Source: a virus. Taken from it: a DNA stretch of 20,441 bases. Within the stretch, counting starts at the first letter, position 1. Each line of letters starts with the position of its first letter. The translations under genes and the position numbers were made by a program. This document shows positions 8,231 through 15,485 of the stretch, piece after piece. The notes beneath the pieces are model-generated. The model saw only the letters and a list, made by a program, of their open reading frames with translations. It was not told where the DNA came from and did not search any database. The DNA lies in IMG/VR virus record IMGVR_UViG_3300027156_000057, positions 1-20,441 of that record; one strand, 5' to 3'.

Positions 8231-8978
8231 CATGTTTAAAACTATGCCGACTCCGTCCAACCCGCCGAAAAGCGTATACCCGAGTATTTCTATTTATCAA
8301 GATTTTCTAGATGGCGATTCATGGTCAACATTGGATTGGTATGTAAGAAATACGGATCCACTTACTTGGGGATTCACTGAATCAATGGATAAAAGACCTC
8401 CTACAGCGACAAGATTTCATACAGTAAAGCACAGCAAAGATGAATCTATTGAATATTTGCGTTCAGAAGTTTTTGATGATGAAACTTTTGAAAAAATAAA
8501 AAGTGGGCAGATGGCGGAACCTTTCCCCGAGGGCTTGGAAAACTATGAAGACTGGAATCTGGTCTTACATCAACCTATTGAACAAAAGATCTTAGACATA
8601 ATCACAAAACTTGATTCTCAAATAAATGAACAAATTTTTTCTTTGTTTGGGCAAAAAGCACAAAATACTTTTCCGCCAGTATTCACAAAAATTGAAAACA
8701 GTCGCTCAATGAGAATGCACACAGATGGCTATGATTTTAATGAGAGTTCACCAACTGCGCATCGTCCATGCCATTTTGCTTCAATCTATTACCTAAATGA
8801 TGACTATGAGGGTGGAGAGCATTGCACTCCGTATATTGGGCTAAGTTTTAAGCCAAAACCAAATTCCCTAATCCTAAATTGCACGCCATGGGATGAGGAT
8901 ATGGCTCATCGCGTCAATAGCGTCACAAAAGGTGTGCGCTATGTTCGCCAACATTTTTGGCTTTTGGACGAAAGTTAA
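8223..8978 (+). CDS. 2OG-Fe(II) oxygenase, prolyl-4-hydroxylase type (251 aa)
   Basis: Starts at ATG 8223, overlapping the previous stop by eight bases; ATG 8232 is a near alternative. An upstream in-frame GTG (8181) would add 14 residues encoded inside the previous gene and is unlikely. Counting from 8223 the iron ligands are H166-T-D168 and H229, with R239 for 2OG. YYLNDDYEGGEHCTPY marks the core, followed by FKPKPN. The enzyme has an insert of ~30 residues before the helical support compared with its upstream neighbour, including SGQMAEPFPEG. It pairs most closely with the next gene: both have TRFHTVKHS/VRFKHVAHS, a shared P-I-(E/D)-(E)-Q segment and an RMH(T/S)D iron motif. This suggests a tandem duplication. 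Confidence 0.9.
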   Translation: MSDMFKTMPTPSNPPKSVYPSISIYQDFLDGDSWSTLDWYVRNTDPLTWGFTESMDKRPPTATRFHTVKHSKDESIEYLRSEVFDDETFEKIKSGQMAEPFPEGLENYEDWNLVLHQPIEQKILDIITKLDSQINEQIFSLFGQKAQNTFPPVFTKIENSRSMRMHTDGYDFNESSPTAHRPCHFASIYYLNDDYEGGEHCTPYIGLSFKPKPNSLILNCTPWDEDMAHRVNSVTKGVRYVRQHFWLLDES

Positions 8979-8982
8979 TTCA

Positions 8983-9630
8983 ATGCCAAACACTAATTTT
9001 CATGTTTTTAAAGATTTCTTAAACGCCGACGATCATAAGTTGCTACTTGAATATGTTAAAAGCGGCGTAGATTTTCAGCCCTCAACGGACGAACTTTCTG
9101 CTGTGCGGTTCAAACATGTTGCACACAGCGGTGACGCATCTGTTTCTTATCTCAGACCATACGTTCCATCTCAAACAGATAACACCGATCTTGATTACCC
9201 ACCCACGGTCATGGACTGGTCATATTTTCGCAATAAACCGATTGATGAACAAATAAAAAAAGTTATTCTTAAAATTGAGATTTTGTCAATGAAGGCTATT
9301 ATGTCAACATTTGATATTCATCCTAGGGGAATATACAATAACTTTTTATTGAAGTATTCAGATGGGCGCGGTCTGCGCATGCACTCTGATACTTATGAAA
9401 AGAGCATAGGAACAGATTATGTATCTGCTTCATTTTCTACGGTTTACTACATAAATGATGATTTTGAAGGGGGCGAATTCCATGCTCCGTTTCTCGGTAT
9501 CACGCTGAAGCCACTTGCCAATACGATGGTTTTACTTAATAACATTGCCGACGAGAATTCATGTCATGAAGTGACCAGTGTTACTTCTGGCGAAAGATAC
9601 TCATGGCAACAAGTATGGGAGGTAGACTGA
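8983..9630 (+). CDS. 2OG-Fe(II) oxygenase, prolyl-4-hydroxylase type (215 aa)
   Basis: Start chosen at ATG 8983 (MPNTNFHVFKDFL), four bases after the preceding stop. The frame is open upstream to 8893, but that part lies inside the previous gene. Iron ligands H134-S-D136 and H195, 2OG residue R205. Core motif YYINDDFEGGEFHAPF, then TLKPLAN. It is the closest visible relative of the enzyme directly upstream, sharing the region before the metal site as well as the core, which supports local duplication and divergence. Only a weak purine-rich ribosome site is seen, so coupled translation is likely. Predicted cytoplasmic, with no signal or membrane segment. Confidence 0.9.
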   Translation: MPNTNFHVFKDFLNADDHKLLLEYVKSGVDFQPSTDELSAVRFKHVAHSGDASVSYLRPYVPSQTDNTDLDYPPTVMDWSYFRNKPIDEQIKKVILKIEILSMKAIMSTFDIHPRGIYNNFLLKYSDGRGLRMHSDTYEKSIGTDYVSASFSTVYYINDDFEGGEFHAPFLGITLKPLANTMVLLNNIADENSCHEVTSVTSGERYSWQQVWEVD

Positions 9631-9634
9631 GCAT

Positions 9635-10294
9635 ATGAAAAATCCTGTTCATTTAAGTGACCCACGTCTAGGGATCCTGTTATATCAAAACGCCTTACCA
9701 AAGTCGTTAAGACTTGTAGATCGTCTTGAAGAAACAATTGGGGAAAGCAAGACACCGCCATACATGTGGATGGATGCGCTAGTTGGTTATAACCAAAAAA
9801 TGCCCGAGTACAGAGATTGCGTTGATTGCAAGATGGGTGAACTCCATATCAAACACTGCCCTCCCCAATTCTCTGAATTGATAAACATTTACAATGACAC
9901 TAAAAACCCGCTGAAAGAGTGCATCGCGGACTACGAGAAGCGCTACAACATTAATCTCGCCTACATGGAGGCGATTAACTACATTAGGTATGGAACGAAT
10001 CAACACTTTCAAGTCCATACAGATCATGGTTTTTCTTATACATGCACTACTTCATCATGTATGTATTTGAATGATGACTACGAGGGTGGGGAATTATGGT
10101 TCCCCTATTTGGATTTGTCCTTCAAGCCCGAATACGGAGATATTGTTCTTTTCCCATCAACATACATATATGCCCATGCGGCTAAGCCAGTTCTTTCAGG
10201 GACGAAGTACTCTGCTGTGACAATGTTTGATTACAACGACAACAACCATGACCTAACCCGTCAAGCAAGTTACAGTCAAGAAAAAAATTATTAA
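9635..10294 (+). CDS. 2OG-Fe(II) oxygenase, P4H type with Lys at the 2OG site (219 aa)
   Basis: ATG 9635 follows the previous stop by four bases, with GGGAGGT eleven bases upstream. Iron ligands H128-T-D130 and H181. The residue ten positions after the distal His is K191 rather than Arg, as in animal collagen prolyl-4-hydroxylases, which bind 2OG through Lys. Core motif MYLNDDYEGGELWFPY, then SFKPEYGD and LFPSTY. Two Cys pairs occur in the N-terminal half (D-C-V-D-C at 62-65, and C75), with no obvious metal-site pattern. A short polar tail of ~20 residues follows the fold. The stop shares an A with the next ATG (TAATG), coupling it to the DUF6065-like gene. Confidence 0.88.
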   Translation: MKNPVHLSDPRLGILLYQNALPKSLRLVDRLEETIGESKTPPYMWMDALVGYNQKMPEYRDCVDCKMGELHIKHCPPQFSELINIYNDTKNPLKECIADYEKRYNINLAYMEAINYIRYGTNQHFQVHTDHGFSYTCTTSSCMYLNDDYEGGELWFPYLDLSFKPEYGDIVLFPSTYIYAHAAKPVLSGTKYSAVTMFDYNDNNHDLTRQASYSQEKNY

Positions 10295-11013
10295 TGTCAA
10301 AAATACAATTACTGAAAACACAGACAACTACGCCCAAAATAGTTCAGTCTCGGCTCAAACGGGAGTGGATGGACAACACCTATAACAAGCATGCTTACCA
10401 ATGCCTACCAATGACCTATGCGAATGTTTATGGGTGGGAATTGCAACTAGAGCAGGATGTGGTCGTTGAGTGGAATGGAGGCAATGTGCCACCAACCATC
10501 ATCTCTGGTGAAAAGATACAGACTGCGCTTGGCGCACACAAACTCATTGTTCATTCAAGCATTATTGGCATGATCTCCTTTTCAACACAATACGCTTTTC
10601 GCACAGAAGAAAACTACGACATTTGGATTGGTGGGTCGCCAAACTATATGGTTGATGGTGCTAAACCACTATCTGCAATCATTCCAAGTTCTTGGTGGCC
10701 GGATGAGTTCCAAATGAACTGGATGATCACCAGAATTGGTGAACCAGTCGTGTTTGAGGCTGGTATGCCATTCATGTTTTTTACCCTATTTGACAATAGG
10801 GTGCTTTCTGAAACTTCTTTTGAAGTGTCAAGCCTGTGGGATGACAAAGAACTTGTTGAACAACGATCCAAGTATGGTGCCATGAAATCAAAAAATAACC
10901 AAGAAAAACCATGGACTTGGACAAAAGGGATAAAAACTGGTTTGGATGCCGACGGGAATAAGATCGGACCGTCATTTCAGGGGTTGCCAAAACTGAATGA
11001 ACCGATGAACTAG
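10294..11013 (+). CDS. DUF6065-like protein (239 aa)
   Basis: No enzymatic motif is recognised. Residues 24-62 (EWMDNTYNKHAYQCLPMTYA, then NVYGWEL and WNGG) match my memory of the conserved core of the DUF6065 family, whose function is unknown. This assignment is from recall, not a search. Later segments rich in Trp and aromatic residues (WIGGSPNY, PSSWWPDEFQMNW, PFMFFTLFD) suggest a compact beta-rich fold. The C-terminal ~60 residues are charged and polar (RSKYGAMKSKNNQEKPWTW). It is coupled by TAATG to the preceding oxygenase, placing it in the same transcription unit. Members of this family may act alongside 2OG enzymes, but the window alone does not show how. Confidence 0.6.
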   Translation: MSKIQLLKTQTTTPKIVQSRLKREWMDNTYNKHAYQCLPMTYANVYGWELQLEQDVVVEWNGGNVPPTIISGEKIQTALGAHKLIVHSSIIGMISFSTQYAFRTEENYDIWIGGSPNYMVDGAKPLSAIIPSSWWPDEFQMNWMITRIGEPVVFEAGMPFMFFTLFDNRVLSETSFEVSSLWDDKELVEQRSKYGAMKSKNNQEKPWTWTKGIKTGLDADGNKIGPSFQGLPKLNEPMN

Positions 11014-11024
11014 CATGGAAGCCT

Positions 11025-11234
11025 ATGGACATAGGCGTTTTTGATTACGAGAAGGCAAGATCTAAGGCTAAGGTTTTTTTAGAGGAATCAATATTTATTC
11101 TTTCTAAAATGATGGATATTGACCCGTCTTCTATTAACGAAACTTCGGCTAATCCTTATAATTTTCAAGACCCACTTCATACAAGTTGGGAATGTTTGAA
11201 AAGCGAAATTTTTGCATTAAAGAAGTTGTCGTAA
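11025..11234 (+). CDS. Small protein of unknown function (69 aa)
   Basis: A predicted all-helical protein: residues ~7-32 (YEKARSKAKVFLEESIFIL) and 52-69 (TSWECLKSEIFALKKL) look amphipathic, with a loop around INETSANPYNFQDP between them. No metal-binding pattern, signal or membrane segment is seen. It lies eleven bases after the DUF6065-like gene and four bases before the next small gene, in the same direction, so it is probably cotranscribed. It is not recognised; coding status rests on spacing and on the lack of any competing gene. Confidence 0.5.
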   Translation: MDIGVFDYEKARSKAKVFLEESIFILSKMMDIDPSSINETSANPYNFQDPLHTSWECLKSEIFALKKLS

Positions 11235-11238
11235 TGTC

Positions 11239-11430
11239 ATGGATCCGAACGAGCAAGTAGAAGATCCAACAAAATTTGGGGAGTCAGATACTGACCTCCC
11301 AAAGTTTGATGACGGCGTAATTTATTTTGAGAGCGAAACAGGAAGATGGCTGTCCAACGGTGAATGGGTAACTAATTGTCATACTATTGACTACACGGTA
11401 GAGGACGGCACTGATGAAAACAAAGGATGA
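11239..11430 (+). CDS. Small acidic protein of unknown function (63 aa)
   Basis: Strongly acidic (many Asp and Glu throughout). It has a short motif GVIYFESETGRWLSNGEWVT that resembles the small Trp-containing beta hairpins common in phage tail and fibre accessory proteins. It overlaps the following start by 17 bases. No catalytic motif is visible. It could be a small structural or chaperone-like protein; it is not recognised. Confidence 0.5.
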   Translation: MDPNEQVEDPTKFGESDTDLPKFDDGVIYFESETGRWLSNGEWVTNCHTIDYTVEDGTDENKG

Positions 11431-11716
11431 AACCTATGACGCCACCTCTGATTTTGGCTATGCTTCCACAACAATTGCTTGCGTGCTTTTGACTTTAGGT
11501 TATGAACAATCAGAAATCAAAACTGTTTCTTTTGATGAGGCAATGGAGCGTATTCGCACGATTTATGCATATAAGCCTTCGCATCTTATAAATATGCACA
11601 CAGAAAACTATGCCGTGTATGAATATCTAAAGAGTCAGAACATACTTTTAGCACGGGTTCTTCGTCGCTCATACTTTGATCTTCAAGTTTCATCCTACGA
11701 GTTATCAAATGTCTGA
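11414..11716 (+). CDS. Hypothetical protein (100 aa)
   Basis: Starts at ATG 11414 inside the previous gene, with AGGA nine bases upstream. A hydrophobic segment (TTIACVLLTLGYEQ) is followed by an alternating region and a C-terminal basic/aromatic helix (LLARVLRRSYFDL). The general layout of small helix, LGY, then an aromatic strand is loosely like the short phage family DUF5659, but I cannot confirm that. The end overlaps the next start by eight bases. It is probably part of the same operon; function unknown. Confidence 0.5.
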   Translation: MKTKDETYDATSDFGYASTTIACVLLTLGYEQSEIKTVSFDEAMERIRTIYAYKPSHLINMHTENYAVYEYLKSQNILLARVLRRSYFDLQVSSYELSNV

Positions 11717-12458
11717 TAACAAAAGATACGAGTTAGATCAACTGTTTGATTTGAGCAGTTTTACAGACGTACCGCTTTCTGATTTTGCCGACCAATGCAT
11801 AGATGAAGATTGCGCACAGTCTGTTTTAATTGGCGAGTATATGTTCAATACCGTTGGCGTTGATCGTCGCAATATCGCTACTGGTGGGGCTAGTGATTTT
11901 GATTACGTAATTCATCAGCCTCACGCCAAACTTCATAAAGGATACTCAAGTCCGCAGTGGCTTTCTTTAGCACTAGTTTTTGCAATTTTTGATGTGAAAA
12001 GAATGAATACAGTTCTGTCAATTTCAGGATATTTGGACAGATTCAAGTATGACACGCTCGTGAATAAGTATGGTGCAGAACTTTCAATACTTAACTCAAA
12101 GAGACTTTTGTATTATGAACGATTCGCTAAAGGGACTTCAAATATTCTTCCAAATGTGCCGTATAAAATGGTGACACGACAGGAATTAGATTTGGATGAA
12201 GACACTAAATATGACTTGATTCTTGGTTGGTCATCGGATATGGAGAATCCGTTTTTGGGTGCATCAACTTATGTTGACAGGCTCAATTCTGGTGGGGTGA
12301 TGCTGATCCAAAACAGTTCGGACTCCTCATTTCTGTATCACAATAAAACGATAGTAAGTCCTGCGTGGGAATGGCATCATGAACTAAAACACAATAGTTT
12401 CTGTAATGTCTACCATATACCTTTGTTTTATGGACTTACAATAGTTGTTAAGGAGTAA
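11709..12458 (+). CDS. Probable methyltransferase-like protein (249 aa)
   Basis: Start chosen at ATG 11709 (MSDNKRYELDQLFDLSSF); an in-frame TTG at 11676 is embedded in the previous gene. Residues 84-135 (WLSLALVFAIF, NTVLSISGYLDRF, GAELSILNS) could be the first strands of a Rossmann fold. Residues 166-249 follow the later strand order of class I SAM methyltransferases: YDLILGW, then LNSGGVMLIQN, then YGLTIVVKE. The glycine-rich SAM loop is degenerate (ISGYLD), so binding of SAM is uncertain. A nucleotide-sugar or other Rossmann enzyme, or a catalytically inactive relative, is possible. It is directly followed by an oxygenase with a strong ribosome site. Confidence 0.4.
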   Translation: MSDNKRYELDQLFDLSSFTDVPLSDFADQCIDEDCAQSVLIGEYMFNTVGVDRRNIATGGASDFDYVIHQPHAKLHKGYSSPQWLSLALVFAIFDVKRMNTVLSISGYLDRFKYDTLVNKYGAELSILNSKRLLYYERFAKGTSNILPNVPYKMVTRQELDLDEDTKYDLILGWSSDMENPFLGASTYVDRLNSGGVMLIQNSSDSSFLYHNKTIVSPAWEWHHELKHNSFCNVYHIPLFYGLTIVVKE

Positions 12459-12459
12459 T

Positions 12460-13428
12460 ATGATTATTCAAGACAACTATTTTGACGAAGTAACCCTGAG
12501 CGCAATATTTGATGATGACTCATTTTTCCCTGTATCCATGGGTGATGGGGAGAAGGTCGCATCTGTGCCGAATATGTACAACGACCCTAATGGTTCGGTT
12601 TTTTCTCCATACATGTTTTGGGATGGTTGGTGGAAAAGCCCAATGGATACCCTCAAAAAGAAATTGATCCGAAAGATATTTGAGGGAAAAATAAACATTG
12701 ATGAAGTGGTCGGATTTGAGTATTGGACAAGAACATATGAGCCGGGTCAGTACATACAACCACATATTGATGCCGACACTGCTCGCTACGTTCACGATAA
12801 ATCTTTAGGAACACCAACTCTCGGTGCTGTTTGGTGGGGAGTGGATAACGGAGAAGAAGCAGGTTTTTTTGAACTTTATCCAATCTTATTGGTTCGTGAT
12901 TCAGTCGGTTCTTTGGAGAAAAGTTTCATTGATCCGATTTTGAAAAATAGCCCAATAGAAACTCGTGAAAGAATCAAATATAAGAGTAATCGCTTAATCA
13001 TATTTGATGCAGGTCATCAACTTCATGGAACGACACCAGCGCCTTCTGGGGTTAAACAGTCGTTGATTGTTAATGTTTGGAGTAAAGAATGCCCTCCACA
13101 AGGTTTGTTCAATAATGGTTTCCACTACGAAACTGGTTCTCCATTATTTGGGAAGTCGTACCGCTTGACCGTTTTAACACCTTTAGGTAACGAAAACATA
13201 TCTATAGTTTTTGATACAGACTCAAAGGCAAAAATTGAGCAAGGTAAGTATTCAACGGATATCACATACTCCCTTAGTGAAGGTTGTTTCTATTCCGAAT
13301 ATCAGGTCTCCACACCGATGATTGCTAAAGTTTCCCTTAACCTTGTTGAAGATAATGGGAATGTGAGCGGTTATATGAAGATCAACGATTACTCTACGCT
13401 TAATGTCAAGGGAGTTATTTCAGTATGA
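12460..13428 (+). CDS. 2OG-Fe(II) oxygenase with extra C-terminal beta domain (322 aa)
   Basis: ATG 12460 has AAGGAG four bases upstream, so it is preferred over in-frame TTG 12445. Iron ligands are H102-I-D104 and H189 (H186 is nearby), with K199 ten residues after H189 in the 2OG position. The core differs from the neighbours: it has no NDDxEGGE strand and instead has GAVWWGVDNGEEAGFFELYP with a long insert before RLIIFDAGHQLHG. It is therefore a distinct 2OG subfamily. Residues ~215-322, absent from the other enzymes, look beta-rich (YRLTVLTPLGNENISIVFD, AKVSLNLVEDNG, GYMKINDYS) and may bind substrate or virion. It overlaps the next gene by ATGA. Confidence 0.82.
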   Translation: MIIQDNYFDEVTLSAIFDDDSFFPVSMGDGEKVASVPNMYNDPNGSVFSPYMFWDGWWKSPMDTLKKKLIRKIFEGKINIDEVVGFEYWTRTYEPGQYIQPHIDADTARYVHDKSLGTPTLGAVWWGVDNGEEAGFFELYPILLVRDSVGSLEKSFIDPILKNSPIETRERIKYKSNRLIIFDAGHQLHGTTPAPSGVKQSLIVNVWSKECPPQGLFNNGFHYETGSPLFGKSYRLTVLTPLGNENISIVFDTDSKAKIEQGKYSTDITYSLSEGCFYSEYQVSTPMIAKVSLNLVEDNGNVSGYMKINDYSTLNVKGVISV

Positions 13429-14018
13429 TCATTGACCATCCAACAACTGGCGGAATCCACATTCTGGACGATTTCATTGATGTTGAAACAGCAGAGATTA
13501 TTGAACAAAGGCTGATCGCACATCCAAAGAAAGTTTTAACTGAACTGACGGACGATGGGGTCAATTTTTACTCGTCAACAAAAGATGATAATGGTGATGA
13601 ATACAAACAGCCATCTTTGGTAATTGCGAATAATGGTCAAATGGACGAATTTTTCAACCCCATTGTTAACAAAATTCATGAACATATTGAACTGATCTGG
13701 GGGCGCAAGGTCGGATTGGAAAATCGCTATGATTTTTGCGGATACCAAGAAGGTGAGATGTTGAAGCCTCATTATGACGGTCTAAAACCTGATCTCCCTA
13801 CACCCGCAGGATATGAAAGTAGAGACGTGAGTTCTGTTTTATATCTGAATAGTGGATTTACTGGTGGGGTATTAAATTTTCCCAATCTTGGCGTAAGCGT
13901 TTCGCCAAAACGGGGAATGCTTGCTTTGTTTCCTTCTTCGGAAATCTACACTCACTATGTGACACCTGTTGAATCTGGTGTCAGATTTTTTATGACACAG
14001 TTTTGGTGTCTACAATGA
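13425..14018 (+). CDS. 2OG-Fe(II) oxygenase, prolyl-4-hydroxylase type (197 aa)
   Basis: The shortest complete oxygenase in the window. Starts by ATGA overlap with the previous gene. Iron ligands H116-Y-D118 and H177, 2OG residue R187. The core strand is VLYLNSGFTGGVLNFPNLG, in which the acidic NDDxEGGE of the neighbours has become NSGFTGG, so the substrate face probably differs. VSPKRG and LFPSSEIYTH precede the distal His. The N-terminal part (HILDDFIDVETAEIIEQRL) is the usual start of the fold. The ending is close to the strand after the Arg, with no extra tail. It is joined by ATGA to the glutathione-peroxidase-like gene. Confidence 0.88.
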   Translation: MIIDHPTTGGIHILDDFIDVETAEIIEQRLIAHPKKVLTELTDDGVNFYSSTKDDNGDEYKQPSLVIANNGQMDEFFNPIVNKIHEHIELIWGRKVGLENRYDFCGYQEGEMLKPHYDGLKPDLPTPAGYESRDVSSVLYLNSGFTGGVLNFPNLGVSVSPKRGMLALFPSSEIYTHYVTPVESGVRFFMTQFWCLQ

Positions 14019-14632
14019 ACTCTGTTTTTGATATAAAAATTGGCTCTGCTGATGGTGGAACAGATGATGTGCTATCCAGTATTCGCGGGAAGACATGCAT
14101 GATAGTCAATATTGCAACTAAAACAAAGTACTTACCTAAAATAAGTGCAATATGGTCATACACGAGAACCGCGCGGCAGTTATGGGAATTGCAAACAATC
14201 AACGATATGTACGAGGATTTTTCGGTAGTCGGTGTTCCATGCAATCAATTCGGATCACAGGATCCAGCAACAAGCGAAGAAATATCCTCATTTGTAAAAG
14301 AGGCGTACCCTTGGGTAACTTTTCCAATCACAGAAAAAGTTGAAGTCAACGGAGAGAACGAGCATCCTTTATTTTCATTTCTAAAAGGAACAGCAAAAAG
14401 AATTTCTAGTGATACCAGAGCGGACAACTCTGCTGAAGCGTCACATGGTCATAATCTTGCGAATCAGGCTCTTCATCGTGTCCCTCATAACTATGAAAAA
14501 TTTCTAGTTGATTCTTCTGGTAGGGTTATTCGCAGATTCAGTTGGGGTGAGTTCCCTCTTGCCGCGGAGAGGCTGACAGATCAAAGCACGGAGACTATTT
14601 TGGAAGCATTGAAAGAGGTTTTTGGTGAATGA
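14015..14632 (+). CDS. Glutathione-peroxidase-fold protein lacking the catalytic Cys (205 aa)
   Basis: Family membership is clear from VVGVPCNQFGSQDPATSEEI (residues 71-90), VTFPITEKVEVNGENEHPLF and NYEKFLVDSSGRVIRRF. In the family the catalytic residues are Cys or Sec in NVASxC, a Gln, a Trp and an Asn. Here the first becomes T37 (in NIATKT), the Gln is kept at Q82, the Trp is H158 and the Asn is kept at N159. The resolving Cys after EEIxxF is also absent (V94); C76 of PCNQFG remains. Compared with typical members ~11 extra residues lie between the active-site loop and that motif (KISAIWSYTRTARQL). So it is a GPx-like pseudoenzyme or has a new chemistry. It is coupled by ATGA to the oxygenase before it. 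Confidence 0.85.
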   Translation: MNSVFDIKIGSADGGTDDVLSSIRGKTCMIVNIATKTKYLPKISAIWSYTRTARQLWELQTINDMYEDFSVVGVPCNQFGSQDPATSEEISSFVKEAYPWVTFPITEKVEVNGENEHPLFSFLKGTAKRISSDTRADNSAEASHGHNLANQALHRVPHNYEKFLVDSSGRVIRRFSWGEFPLAAERLTDQSTETILEALKEVFGE

Positions 14633-15485
14633 AAAAAATCCGCTTCAGCCAAGACATCTTGGTGGCGGAACTGTTCTTTTTGAGAATGCGATAACCGTCC
14701 CACAGGGTGACTTGATTTCATATCTTGAACAGGAAAAAGAAAAGTGGCGTCAAGAGAATTTCACTATTGTCTATGACGATAACGGTGAACCCTTGCACAC
14801 CATCAATAAGGGTGGGTTTATTTATGGTCTTGACGCATACAAGCGTTCACCAGTAAGAATTCAAAACCTAACTCACCCATTCTTTAAAGAATGTGATGAT
14901 CGTGTTTACGAAGCACTTCTTGAATATATAGAGATGTTCCCTGCGATTTTGCAGTGTTTGTGGTGGAAATCTGGTGGTCATGTTCTTTGCTACGACGAGG
15001 GTGCCAGCCTTGGCTTTCATTCTGATAATGATGTGAATTACAGGTATGGCGCTATTCCTCAACTTGATCATGCGACTCGGAACGTTGTTTCTGCGCTTGT
15101 TTATTTCAATTCGTGCACCGATGACGGAAGTCAATGTGAATATGGATTCAGCGGTGGTCACATGAGTATTCCTTACTTTGATATTGACATTGTCCCTCAT
15201 ACGGGCTCTATCGTTTTGATGCCAGCAAACTATCTTGGAGCCCATGAGATACATGAAATAACCAAGGGTTCAAGGTATTCATATCTTTTGTGGTTCGCTC
15301 AGGGCACACCAGCACCTGAACATGGGGTTAACCCTATTGTGTCTGACGGCGAATACCATTCTGGTGGTCAGTGGTGGCTTGAAACTCTCATTGACGATTA
15401 TGAAGACTATATTTATCGCAAGTACCCTAATGGGGTTCCAGAGAAACTCACACTATTCAAAAGCAGAGCGAAAGACCACATTTAA
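14625..15485 (+). CDS. 2OG-Fe(II) oxygenase, long LGGG-type (286 aa)
   Basis: Start taken as GTG 14625, with AGAGG six bases upstream, overlapping the previous gene by eight bases; TTG 14622 is less likely. Iron ligands H132-S-D134 and H207, with R217 for 2OG. This and the next two genes, plus the 353-aa minus-strand gene, form a separate subfamily. They open with (H/E)LGGGxxLFxNA, have WW(K/R)xxGHxxxY before the metal site, and carry a long insert between HSD and the distal strand. Here that insert includes CTDDGSQCEYGFSGGHMSIPYF. A ~65-residue C-terminal extension follows the fold (HGVNPIVSDGEYHSGGQWW). Substrate unknown. Confidence 0.88.
   Translation: MNEKNPLQPRHLGGGTVLFENAITVPQGDLISYLEQEKEKWRQENFTIVYDDNGEPLHTINKGGFIYGLDAYKRSPVRIQNLTHPFFKECDDRVYEALLEYIEMFPAILQCLWWKSGGHVLCYDEGASLGFHSDNDVNYRYGAIPQLDHATRNVVSALVYFNSCTDDGSQCEYGFSGGHMSIPYFDIDIVPHTGSIVLMPANYLGAHEIHEITKGSRYSYLLWFAQGTPAPEHGVNPIVSDGEYHSGGQWWLETLIDDYEDYIYRKYPNGVPEKLTLFKSRAKDHI

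Noticed and set aside
8893-8982. Upstream ATG adding 30 residues to the third oxygenase
   Set aside because: The extension lies mostly inside the previous gene's distal-His region; ATG 8983 matches the family start.
11587-11594. TATAAATA, identical to the T4 late-promoter core
   Set aside because: It lies inside a coding sequence, appears once, and no such site is found before the main gene starts.
14868-15254. Minus-strand 128-aa frame
   Set aside because: Lies fully opposite the metal-binding core of an intact oxygenase; no ribosome site or recognisable motif.
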